Position numbers and translations under genes: made by a program. 64,000 nt of DNA from Xiphophorus maculatus (taxonomy: Eukaryota; Chordata; Actinopteri; Cyprinodontiformes; Poeciliidae): assembly GCF_002775205.1 (NCBI RefSeq), contig NC_036462.1:29329084-29393083 (forward strand), written 5' to 3'. A model generated the notes under the pieces. That model searched no databases. It was given only the letters and a program-made list of their open reading frames with translations, and had not been told where the DNA came from. The first letter of the stretch is position 1; each line of letters starts with the position of its first letter. Positions 24,701-34,385 of this stretch are shown in pieces.

Positions 24701-27700
24701 ACAGCAGCCAATCAGAGTGGCAAAAAAATATTCCTGTTCTGTGCAATTTTCTGATGTTAGTTGTTAATTATTGCACAAAATGACCAGGTAAAAGATGTAC
24801 AGCAATGCCAGTTTAAACTTTGATCTATTTCCAAAACGACAGAGGTCTGCAACATTAAAACATGAATAGAACTGCAACTATATCAATCATATCTCTTCTT
24901 CTCTTCAGTGCAGCTGCCTTCCATTCATAGTATCAGCTATGAAATTTCACCCACGTGGCATTTACCTTGCCCATAGCACTTCAACAATATTATTTTACCT
25001 TTTATCTGAAAACAGTATCTGTTTGTTCTTGCCATACAGTCCTCTGTATTAACTATTGCTCAAAAGGTCTTGCCATACAAGTTTATTCCTCTGTATTTAC
25101 TTTAGTTTCTTAGTTTATTCTTGCATTTTGTTCTTCATTCATTTCCATTTATTTTCCTATGATTAGTATTATCTTTTCTTGGTTTATTGTTATATCCTCT
25201 TTAGTTTATTTCCTGTTGCTAGTTTTATTTTCTCGTTTGTATTGACGCTCACCACCAGTAATCTTTCTGTTTCACCTGATTTGACACTCATATTGATTTT
25301 TCACTATTCACTGCCGGATTCTCTGATTCTGATTCACATCTACAGTCATGGCCAAAAGTATTGAGAATGACACAAATATTATATTTTCACATGATCTGCT
25401 GCCCTCTGGTTTTCATGTGTGTATGTCAGATGTTGTCATCACATACAGGAATACAATTGCAATCATATTATGAGTAACAAAAGCTTTTAATGACAGTGAA
25501 AATGAGTTAATGCAGCAAGTCAATATTTGCAGTGTTGACCACTCTTCTTCAGGACCTCTGCAATTCTCCCTGGCATGCTCTCAATCAATTTCTGGACCAA
25601 ATCCTGACTGATAACAGTCCATTCTTGCACAATCAATGCTTGCATTTTGTCAGAATTCCTAGGTTTTCGTTTGTCCACCCGTCTCTTGATGATTGACCAC
25701 AAGTTTTCAATGGGATTAAGACCTGGGGAGTTTCCAGGCCATGGACCCAAAATCTCTATGTTTTGTTCCCTGAGCCAGTTAGATATCACCTTTGCTTTAT
25801 GGCAAGGTGCTCCATCATGCTGGAAAAGGCATTGTTCATCACCAAACTGCTCTTGGACGGTTGGGAGAAGTTGCTCTCGGAGGACATTCTGGTACCATTC
25901 TTTATTCATGGCTGTGTTTTTAGGAAAGACTGTGAGAGAGCCGACTCCCTTGGCTGAGAAGCAAGCCCACACATGAATGGTTTCAGGATGCTTTACAGTT
26001 GGCATGAGACAAGACTGGTGGTAGCGCTCACCTCGTCTTCTCCGAACAAGCTGTTTTCCAGATGTCCCAAACAATCGGAAAGGGGATTCATCAGAGAAAA
26101 TGACTTTACCCCAGTCCTCAGCAGTCCACTCCCTGTACCTTTTGCAGAATATCAGTCTGTCCCTGATGTTTTTCCTGGAGAGAAGTGGCTTCTTTGCTGC
26201 CCTCCTTGAGACCAGGCCTTGCTCCAAGAGTCTCCGCCTCACAGTGCGTGCAGATGCACTGCTGCCATTCTTGAGCAAGCTCTGCACTGCTGGTAGCCCG
26301 ATCCCGCAGCTGAAACACTTTTAAGAGACGGTCCTGGCGCTTGCTGGTCTTTCTTGGGTGCCCTGGAGCCTTTTTGGCAACAATGGAACCTCTCTCCTTG
26401 AAGTTCTTGATGATGCAATAGATTGTTGACTGAGGTATAATCTTTCTAGCTGCAATTCTCTTTCCTGTTAGGTCATTTTTGTGCAGTGCAATGATGACTG
26501 CACGTGTTTCTTTCGAGATAACCATGGTTCACAGAAGAGAAACAATGATTCCAAGCACCAGCCTCTTTTTAAAGTGTCCAGTGGTGTCATTCTTACTTAA
26601 TCATGACAGATTGATCTCCAGCCCTGTCCTCATCACCACCCACACCTGTGTTAATGGAGCAATCACTGAAACGATGTTAGCTGGTCCTTTTAAGGCAGGG
26701 CTGCAATGAAGTTGAAATGTGTTTTGGGGGATAAAGTTCATTTTCTAGGCAAATATTGACTTTGCAATTAATTGCTGTTACGCTGATCACTCTTTATAAC
26801 ATTCTAGAGTATATGCAAATTGCCGTTATAAAAACTGAAACAGTAGACTTTGTAAATATTAACATTTGAATCATTCTCAAAACATTTGGCCATGATTGTA
26901 GTTACTTCGTTGCTCCGTTCTAAGTCCTGGTTCTCTTGTTTCAGAGTTTTGCGCAATGTGCACGTTTTTTTTTACCCCACAAGGTGCGAAGCGGTCTGCA
27001 AGCATATCGCCGAAGAAAAGCAGATTGACGTAAACCTTTTAAAACAACGGAAAAAATCCCGGTATCCTGATGATTAAAATTCAAAAGTGCTGTACTTCCG
27101 TTTCATACCGTATCACTTACAGCACCGATGTTAATTCTATAAAATAAACAGAGAGCGTGGAAGGGTTTCTTTATTTATATTGGTTCATTATTCTGAGAGA
27201 TACACAGTGAGGGTATTGTGATTTTAGTAATTGCATGTTCATAAGAGCGACATTCCGTTGTCCTTCCATGGAAGCGGGCAGCATTCAGACGGACATCAAA
27301 ACACTTGTCAACATAAGTTGCTGCTTTGACATGATCACAGCACTGCCAAAACATATGTACAAAAATCCTCAATAAAACATAAAATATTTGAAAATCAGAC
27401 ACAACCTGACAAGTGAATCACAGCAACGTCATCAACCGGTGTGATGCTGAACTGATGCAGTGAAGCTACCAGTAGCAGGAGAACAGAGCTGCGCCAAGAA
27501 GCTAACAGAAACACTGAAGAGAAGAAGAGCTACGATACAGTTGCAGCATGTTTTAATGTTACACAAGTTTAGCAAGTTGCTCAAAGTTTAAACTGGTATT
27601 GTTGTGCATTTAATTTGTAAAGTTTACCTTCAAGCAAACGCCCCCCCCCAAAGGAATCTCAGTGCCCCCCTTTTGTAAAAGTTTCCACCAGCGCCCCCTG

Positions 27701-27962
27701 CCGTCCTCTGAACGAACCCGTTGGGAAACGCTAGCTTAGTTCCTCCAAATATTCATCTCTGCATGCTCTGCAATGACAGCCTGTAAAAAGCTCACTTAGC
27801 CACTCAGTGGCAGATCTGTTAAGTTTGATTACATGTGTTGTTTTGTTTTGTTTTTCTTGCAGCTTTAATATTGCACTGTGGCCAGTGTGGTCCTTCTTCA
27901 CTCCACTAATCCTCTTCACACAGTTCATGGGCGTCGTCATGTTCATCTCTTTGCTTGGATGA
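15754..27962 (+). CDS. tmem128: Transmembrane protein 128
   Basis: This is a small four-pass membrane protein of poorly known function. Coding exons are 15754-15853, 19360-19492, 22286-22447 and 27863-27962; phases match and total 164 codons plus TGA, against 165 in human. Hydrophobic segments lie at about residues 50-67, 79-101, 116-138 and 143-163. Conserved human-like runs include [26 protein letters not shown] and [10 protein letters not shown]. The N terminus (33 residues in exon 1) is poorly conserved, as in other species; the ATG at 15754 follows a poly(A) tract and has no nearer competitor. The introns (3.5, 2.8 and 5.4 kb) are heavily filled with transposon relics, including a Tc1 nested in an hAT-like element in intron 3. 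Confidence 0.95.
16267..16416. repeat. Palindromic tandem array in TMEM128 intron 1
   Basis: The word CTATTCATCA and its complement alternate through about 150 bp. One perfect pair has 15-bp arms (16267-16281 and 16308-16322); a second has 16-bp arms (16340-16355 and 16361-16376) with a 5-nt centre. A third, partial unit follows at about 16381-16416. Each unit could fold into a hairpin. Confidence 0.85.
16560..16740 (+). mobile_element. Tc1 relic, family A 5' end, in TMEM128 intron 1
   Basis: TGCAAAGGTTTTCATGC, ATTAGGATTTAACTTGACAG and GTGAAGTAGAAGGAAAATGA correspond to the conserved subterminal region of a fish Tc1 family (copies at 45185 and 49941). Only the first 200 or so bases remain. 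Confidence 0.55.
17960..18100. repeat. Interspersed repeat fragment, possible LINE or DNA-element tail
   Basis: The words CTTTATTTAACTAGGTAAAA, CCCATTGAGACCTAGATCTC and AAGAGGGACCTGGGCAG are a repeat I recognise as widespread in fish genomes. The element class cannot be settled from this fragment. Confidence 0.4.
18158..19205 (-). mobile_element. Decayed Tc1-like element in TMEM128 intron 1
   Basis: It starts with TACAGCTCTGGTTGGAGG and GTTTACATCCACTCATC, resembling Tc1-type termini, and contains the reverse-strand transposase landmark near CCGCCACCATGCATGACAG (compare the usual GGTGGCAGCATGATG region). The frame is broken many times. The right end is not clearly defined. It differs from family A. 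Confidence 0.5.
19263..19296. repeat. Perfect inverted repeat, 16-bp arms
   Basis: TTGTTCCAAGAAGACT and its exact complement are separated by two bases. It lies 64 bases before TMEM128 exon 2. If transcribed it would form a tight hairpin near the splice acceptor. Confidence 0.85.
21020..21100 (+). mobile_element. Tc1 scrap, family A
   Basis: TAGTCTGATAAAACCAAAG followed by TTGAACTTTTGGGCCACAG matches the transposase stretch that normally encodes the WSDETKIELFG region. No ends or frame survive. It lies in TMEM128 intron 2. Confidence 0.45.
21430..21712 (+). mobile_element. LINE fragment, C terminus of an L2/CR1-type ORF2
   Basis: The frame 21430-21703 reads [20 protein letters not shown] then [19 protein letters not shown] and [20 protein letters not shown]. 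This is the familiar C-terminal tail of fish L2-like non-LTR ORF2 proteins (alignment with VPRTRLKTYGDRAFSFAAPRLWN). A frameshift near 21690 displaces the expected KLKTHLF ending. Only the 3' end of the element is present, as usual for 5'-truncated LINEs. Confidence 0.7.
23185..23230 (+). repeat. Possible LINE 3' tail motif
   Basis: TCAAAGTCAGCTTTATTGTT resembles a widespread 3' motif of fish non-LTR retrotransposons. No coding remains are attached. Confidence 0.3.
23690..24310 (+). mobile_element. Mariner/Tc1-like relic, transposase 3' half, TMEM128 intron 3
   Basis: CACACTGCCAAACGTACCAATA, GACCGTGGTATCACTGTGCT, and GCATTGCCAAGAGGAAGAG correspond to the DDE region and C terminus of a fish mariner-like transposase. 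Many frame breaks exist. The subterminal region resembles the ends of the non-autonomous element at 9052-9835, so the two probably belong to one family. Confidence 0.55.
25343..26898 (-). mobile_element. Nearly complete Tc1/mariner transposon with a DD35E transposase
   Basis: The 1,556-bp element has terminal inverted repeats starting CAGTCATGGCCAAAAGTATT (left) and CAATCATGGCCAAATGTTTT (right, reverse strand), with about 33 of the first 39 bases matching. TA dinucleotides flank it (25341-25342 and 26899-26900). One transposase gene is on the minus strand. It sits inside the hAT-like element and is therefore the younger insertion. Confidence 0.93.
25520..26525 (-). pseudogene. Tc1/mariner transposase, frameshifted
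   Basis: This enzyme normally excises and reinserts the element at TA sites. The N-terminal part (ATG at 26525, [18 protein letters not shown] onward) is the paired helix-turn-helix DNA-binding region. Near 26260-26290 the frame shifts; the remainder continues in another frame down to TAA at 25520. In the second frame the catalytic residues are visible: D in IFSDESPF, D in [10 protein letters not shown], and E in NPIENLW. Thirty-five residues separate the second D and E, one more than the 34 of Sleeping Beauty and most Tc1 elements. Apart from the frameshift, no stops were seen, so inactivation looks fairly recent. Total coding length is near 340 codons, normal for the family. Confidence 0.9.
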
Positions 27963-28439
27963 ATGATGAAAGGTGGGAATGATGAAGCATTGTGCTCATG
28001 TTTGACTTTGTTCTTGTGTTTGCTCATACAATGTATTAATATTGTCATTAATTTATTGAAGATATCAAGCATTACAGGAAGGGTTTTATATTAAAAAAAG
28101 CTTTTCTTTGCAATTTTACCTTGATGTTAAGTTTAAGACCACACATAACGCCATTTAAAAGTCTTTGGTTCTCCTTCTTTTTTTGGTATATACCTAAAAT
28201 AAGTCAATAAATAAAAAAACTTTGATGGAATAACTTTATTTTGAACAGTCACACAAATCTAGAAACTATTTACAACAACTCACCCGAAATGAGAAGGAGG
28301 GAAAATACAGAAAAGTTCAAGTAGTTCTATGTTGAAAATTGCTAAATTTAATAATGATGTTATCAGTCTTTCATGATTGGGAAAGCTGTGTCCACTGGAG
28401 AACTATTTTTATGAAGGCAAATGTCTCATGCCAATATCT

Positions 28440-29060
28440 GTCCGTTCATTAGTGCAAAATTGCAAACAGTTTAGGTTTCTGGACATCTAGAAAGCAAAAC
28501 GTGAAACTGGACTAACTTCAGAAAGCGTTGTAGAGAAGCCACGTGGGTTTGGGATTAGGAAGCAAATGTGAATCAGGTAGCAGTAATGAAACAGGAAACT
28601 ATTACATAAGGAGGAAAACGTATATCAGCTCCGCCTAAAACCACAACTAAGTTCTTTGGAGTCAACCCTGTGATCTCAGATGGACTGAAAGACAGAGGAC
28701 AAGTGTTCTGTGGTCAAACGAGTCCATGTTTCAGCTTGCATTTTGAAAATCACACACACTTTTGTTGTTTGGTGCCAAACATGTACAAAGCCAGTCTTTG
28801 GCATATGGGTCCCATGCATCAGTGCAGACAAAGGGTCATAGTTGTATTTTGGATATACACCTTAAGGTTATGTCTGGTGAAATGGGACAATTCTTTTTTT
28901 TTGCATTACAACAGTCACGGTGTGTTTCTGGCTGATATCCCTTCAGTTCATATTGGTCTTCTGTTGAAATGGTGCAAAATGAGACCAGAGTTGAACACCA
29001 AGGACTGAAAACTGTTCAGCTACCACTCGAGTCTTATAAAGTCTAAATAAAAGGAAGAAA
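28440..29060 (+). mobile_element. Decayed Tc1-like element downstream of TMEM128
   Basis: The run AAGTGTTCTGTGGTCAAACG and AGTCCATGTTTCAGCTTGC resembles the transposase region encoding the VLWSDESTF segment of another fish Tc1 family. Later words such as TTACAACAGTCACGGTG and AATGGTGCAAAATGAGACC fit the same gene with heavy decay. The termini were not resolved. It may form part of the TMEM128 3' UTR. Confidence 0.5.
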
Positions 29061-29529
29061 CTTTCTGAATTTGTTGGTAGCATAAAATTCCCTTTTCACC
29101 CTAGCTTTAAGAAAATGCTGCAGTCAGACAGTCTAGTTAAAGCATTGCTGTTCTCCAATTCATTGTGAACCTTCTTCACCTGCAAAATATGATGCCATCC
29201 TTTCTGTTTTATCTTTTTTAGGCCACAACACCAGAAATGAGAAAAGCAAGGCGTCTCCCCAGGGTTCTCCGCTTCTCTAAATCTCTCACTAACTCAGTTT
29301 ATCTACACACAAAAGGCTGATTCAAACTCACCGTTTTAAAGTGGTATTGTTATTGTGACGTTCCTTTGTATCCTTCTGCTTTTTGTGTTCTCAACACACC
29401 CTTGTAGAGATATTGTGAACATGCAAAATGTCTTTATACTTGATGCTAGAAAATGAAAGATGTTTGGTTTTAGGTTAAGACATCTGCTTATACTTTGTGT
29501 TTTCTACTGTTTTAATGTTTTTTTTTTTA

Positions 29530-29535
29530 AATAAA
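29530..29535 (+). terminator. Candidate TMEM128 poly(A) signal
   Basis: AATAAA follows a T-rich tract and is about 1.57 kb past the stop codon. Other AATAAA hexamers exist nearer, for example at about 28206, so the choice is uncertain. Confidence 0.3.
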
Positions 29536-29689
29536 CTCTTCTAACCATTTTCAAAGAATGTGTGAACTTTACTCAGCTTTAAATTAAAATAAATGTAAAT
29601 GTGTTAACTGAGCCTGATTCCTTTGGGATACATTATATTCTCAAACAAAACATTTCTGTCATCTACAGAGTGATTTTTGGATCTCAGAT

Positions 29690-30050
29690 AAGCCTGTCGC
29701 AATAATAAATTAATTGAATGATAATTAAGAGGAGCTCAATAACTTCCATTGTGAACCTTCTCAGTGATTTTTGTGAAGGGCAATTTTGTTTGCAGAAACA
29801 CCATTATCCATTTCACTTACGGTTTCGGTTGTGTGTGGTTTTCATCTCCATTTTAGTTATTGTTTTTGGTTGTCATGTTTTATTCTTCAGCTTCAACTGT
29901 AAAATGAACTTTACCAAATTAAAGTTTATTGGTCGTTTATTGGGCAAACTTGTGCTATTATGCCATTATCGATATATTACTTGAGAAGGTAATAAATAAC
30001 AATAAAACAACAATATTATCGTTTATTGCAATAGTTATGTATCCACTACA
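29690..30050. mobile_element. Possible MITE with GCAATAA-type termini
   Basis: GCCTGTCGCAATAATAAATT at the left and TTATCGTTTATTGCAATAG at the right are roughly inverted and resemble a fish miniature element with CTGTCGCAATAA ends. The interior is AT-rich and non-coding. No clean target duplication was found. Confidence 0.35.
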
Positions 30051-31574
30051 TACGTGAGCCAAAGAGCCACTTCTGTCTAGAACCGCCTGGGCTGCAGGTC
30101 TGAGGCATTTTGTTCGCATGTTGTCTATCATTCTTATAGCTTGATAGGAAGCCTGATCCAAACTCCCAACCCACATTAATAAAATGGTGAAATAATATTG
30201 ACCACAAAACACTGTATTTATAAAAGATATCAACGTTTTTCCCACACAATCCTGACAAACGTTTTTTTATTGTTGAAAAAACAAACGGTTTCTCTTCGCA
30301 TTTATTAATTTATTTATTAATCTATTTGTATGATTTGTTCTTTAAATTGCCATTTATATTATTTTGCGGTCTCAGGAAATGACTGAGGGATGAAGAGACT
30401 CATGTCTGGTTCTTTAGGTTCTGACGGGTCTGCGGTTCCTCTCCTGACCCATTCTGTCTGATATCAAACAACCCACTGAATATCGCCGACACATATTTTT
30501 TAATGCCCCTATTAAATGTCACTGTGATTGGTCAGCCTGGAATGGGCGTCTTCCTCCTCACGTCTGTATTTTTGCCAGAGGTTTTACTTCTAAGGACGGT
30601 GTGGTGTCGGGTGGACATTTTGAAAAGACGAGGTTGCGTAGTGTCCGTCTCTAAGCAACCGTGACTACATCGTCAGTTCGTGGGGGTTTTGGGGGGGGTC
30701 CTATTTAGGTCCCGCAACTACAATTTAGCTGACCTTACTATCCCCCGTGTTTTGTTTTGGTCATTATTATTACACGTATTGTTGAGATGTGTGTGATAGG
30801 TGTGTCTATCAGACATTTATAGCAATACGGAATAAACCTGTTGTGCCTGATCAGTGCTGTTCCTCTGTTATTGATCATTTCATACACAAACAGCTGTTAA
30901 GTACATAAAATGCTGACTAGAAAAAACATTCCCCACATCGTTTTTGCGCGCCCTCTAGTGCAGCGCCCCTATGCGTTGCATTCACTGCATGGCCACTTTT
31001 TTGCGCCACTGAATTGATCATCCAGCAAAATGTATCATGACAGGTTTAATCTCACACTGTTAAAAATATCAGTTCTGTCTCGGCCTTTGAATGCAGTTTC
31101 GATTGATATTTCACTTGAACCGCTCGTCATCACCTTAACCTGAAACAGCAGCTGCTGCGTCCAAAATGTTGCACAAAGGAGACGCACTTTCTTCTGAGCG
31201 TGAATCTCAAATTTGAAAGGCATCCGCTGATTCTCAGTAGGATGGAAGCAGCGGAACACAGGAAGACATTTTATCCGACATTGTTTGAGTCCTATATTGT
31301 GGCCAGCCAACTAAATTTCGGAGACCGGTTGGTGAGTTTTGGCCCGTTTTCTCTTGGCTGTGCCTTCGAGCACTTGACACTTTGCACTTTTGTACACTCC
31401 TGGAGAAGGTGGAGGGCGGGGAGGCGGTCAGCACCGGAGGATAATGACCTCTTATCTATTGTGATATCTATTGTGATAAGAGCTGATCACAATAGCTCTT
31501 ATCGCCATTCCTGCAACAAGTTTGCCTAAATAATGTTTTTAAATAGGATCTCCTCCAGAAACAGATTCATGTAG

Positions 31575-31886
31575 AGCACATGTCAAATTCAAGACCCACG
31601 GGCAAAACAAACTCCAGCCCGCCTCAGCTAGAATATGGCCACATAAGTAGAACTCTATATGCACATAAATATTAATTTATTAGTCTAATCAAATTAGTTT
31701 TTATTTGTATAGTGCCAAACTATATGTCAATGTGACAAGATGTGTAATATTTGGGTTTAAAAATCCAGAGAAAGCTGTAGTAATCCAACTGTTTAATGGA
31801 TAGTTTTACATTCTGCCACAACTGCCCTTTAGAGGGTGTTTATTATCCTGATGTGGCCCAAAATGAATATTAATTTAACATCCCTG
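31575..31886. mobile_element. hAT-type miniature element
   Basis: The left end AGCACATGTCAAATTCAAG and the reverse complement of the right end, CAGGGATGTTAAATTAAT, are diverged inverted repeats typical of fish hAT elements whose ends read GTGTCAAACTC. GATGTGGCCCAAAATGAA near the right end supports the assignment. ATGTAG occurs just outside both ends, but an exact 8-bp duplication is not clear. Confidence 0.45.
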
Positions 31887-32039
31887 ATGTAGGAACACTG
31901 TGTAACTGAATTTTTGTTCAGATCAAAGGGTTTTGCCAAAACATAACATTTTGGGTAGTGGTGTTATCAAAACCAGATTTGTCAGAGTTTTACAGACAAT
32001 TTTTTTTTTTTTTTTTGCTATTTCTAACTTTCAGGTTAG

Positions 32040-32200
32040 CCCAGGTGGATTAGAAGCACATCAGGTGCCAAATCTTTGCACAGAAGATGCTCGGTTGGAT
32101 TTAGGTGTGGGCTTTGACTGGACCAGTAAACATTAAATATGCTTCAATCTAAACCAGTAGCTCTGGCTCTTACGTTCGGAGTCTCTGCATTCATATTGTC
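32040..32200 (-). mobile_element. Tc1 scrap, family A
   Basis: TGGGCTTTGACTGGACCAG and AATATGCTTCAATCTAAACC followed by AGTAGCTCTGGCT match the reverse strand of the family A transposase gene. No ends are visible. Confidence 0.6.
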
Positions 32201-34385
32201 AGTGATATTCTGTTTTAAACACCATTTAAACGATACAGGAAGTCGTAGGATGGCTGCTGATTGTATTCCCACACAGTGCTAACTTCAGCAAGCAGAAGAC
32301 GTCAAGCAAAAGGCCAAACATGCATCCGACCCTTGTGGCCTAAATGTCACCGAGTTGTTTTTCTTGATTGGAAAAATTCAATCAGTGTTTCCAACTTAAT
32401 CTGTCCCTCTACACAGCCTGCTGGTAAGGAACGGATCTCCTCTCTGTCGTCTCGTTGATCATCAGTGATCAAGTCAATACTCAAACGGACGACTGTAATC
32501 TGCAGCGGTGACACAAAGTTCACCCCACTGAAGTTTTTTTTTTTTTTTCTTTTCTTGAGAAAGTGCTCTGTCACCGGGAAACAAAAGAATTTTCCAAATC
32601 TGGGAAAATCTTCTCCGCCACGCTGTTCATTCACTCATTTAGGACGTCCCGCTGCAGCGTCTACTTCATCTGTTTGACCCACTTAGACGGGAGCCGGAAT
32701 GATAATGTGATCACTGGCTGCAGCACCGAGGTTGTCGTCTGCATCGCGTTGGTAACATATCACATATCAGCGAGACCCGCGATTTAACAAATGTTCAGCA
32801 GGACACAGAGACGTCTAGTCATCGGTTGTTTTTTTCCACATGGCTCCGGGGAGCCGCCTTCGTTTGTTTAATTTTGTCCTAGTTTAGAATGTCACTGTAA
32901 CCTCAATTTTTGTGTTTCATTTTGAGCCTACTTTATATATATATATATATTTATTTTTTTTGCATAAATGGAGCATATTTATACGAACGTTCACCAAAAC
33001 AACAAAACACTTTTTTAAAACCTTATGACACGTCATAAAGACTACATTTACTTTTTTGATGTCAAATAAAATGTTCTGAAAATGTCTCTATTTAAATTTA
33101 AATCATGAAATAATTATTAGCGCTGCTTTATTAAATTTTATTTTATTTTTTAAAATAGCATTTCCAGGTATTAATTTCTTTCTTTTGCAGTGGGAAATCT
33201 TTCTTTTTGTGTGTGTTCGAGATTAGCAGCTTATGTCTTTTTTTTCTCCCCAATGTGAAAGCTGATCATCGTCCGAGTTCACCTTGGATCATTTATTTCT
33301 GTTATAATTGTTACGTTTTTTAAATTATTGTTATTTTGCCTTAGTTGTATAATGAGAAAATATTAGCAACATATTTTATGCATTTAAATAATAAAAAAAA
33401 GGAATGAGAAACCCTGAGGATAGGTAACAACTAACCCAAGCTTCTTTTTTTTAAGTAATAATAAAAACTCCCACCAGGTTCCGTTTTATTTATGGGTGTG
33501 CTAGCAGGTTACTGTAAAAGTATGTGTTTATATAGACAAGATTTCTCAAAATCCCATCTTTCACCCATCTGACCTCCTCTCAGTTTTTCTGGACAGTCCC
33601 ACCTTTGTTACGCAAATTACCTGCAGACGCCTCCGCTTTTAACCGGTCTGTATTCCGATCATCTATTAAATCTCCGTGACTGCACAACAAGCCATTGTGA
33701 ATTAAACAATAGATGGTGTTTTTTTGTTGTTTTTTTTATTTATTTTTTTTAGATCATCTAACATCAGTGATCTGCCTCTAGAATGTATCATCTACTCTCG
33801 GTAGACGGAGTGTGAACTGGTCCTCTTGTCTCACCTGGACGGCTGCCAGCGAGACGGTGTCCGCCAGTTGGACTGAGGCGCAGGATTTGGGCGAAACGTG
33901 TTTTTCTGCTGTGTGGGTGAACTTTACGTGTTAGGTCTTAAGCTTTTCTTAGACAATGAATAGTCGACATGGCTGACACAGGGAGATCAACCAGCTTCTT
34001 AGAAACATGGGTGTTTCCACAAGGCGGATCCCTGGGATCACCTATGAACGTAATTAAAACCCTCATTTGATGTGACTCAGCGGGCTTATTAGACGCGCAG
34101 ATATTTGTGTTTCGGGGTTAGGCCCACGAGGCGACACTGGCGTCTATCAAGTCAATCCCGGACGAGGCTGGACACTGGAGCTTGTGCGTAACCACTGAGC
34201 CGGACCTTGAAGATCGAGTTCATGCTTGGCACTCTTTGTATCCCTCTGAGTCAGCGCCCTGTGGAAATCCGTAGCTCACCTGGCCTCCCTCTGATGCACT
34301 TATAGCGCGCAAAAACTTTTTCCTCGCACCGTTGCAGCTTTTGCACATTAACCCGCAGGTGGCGGAACACGGCGGCCTGAGCATC

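Larger units (their letters stand above)
24477..27733. mobile_element. hAT-like element interrupted by a Tc1 insertion
   Basis: The left end CAGTGTTTCTCAACC and the right end GTTGGGAAACGCTA are imperfect inverted repeats of the hAT type. They are flanked by 8-bp near-duplicates, GTTTAGTT (24469-24476) and GCTTAGTT (27734-27741), matching the 8-bp target duplication of hAT elements. Removing the inner Tc1 leaves about 1.7 kb without a recognisable transposase, so this is a non-autonomous copy. It ends 129 bases before TMEM128 exon 4. Confidence 0.65.
27963..34385. other. TMEM128 3' UTR and TMEM128-OTOP1 intergenic region
   Basis: No further protein gene was recognised in 6.4 kb. Contents listed separately are a Tc1 relic, possible MITEs and another Tc1 scrap. 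A GC-richer segment around 30370-30700 and a gamma of short open frames near 31035-31530 match no known family. A perfect-looking local inverted repeat near 31447-31502 is built from TATTGTGATAAGAGCT and its complement. Homopolymer and TA runs occur at 32930-32950 and 33720-33750. Confidence 0.5.

Noticed and set aside
34332-34385. Extended N terminus of OTOP1
   Set aside because: The extension would start at TTG; no ATG is present, and 34386 is the first good ATG.
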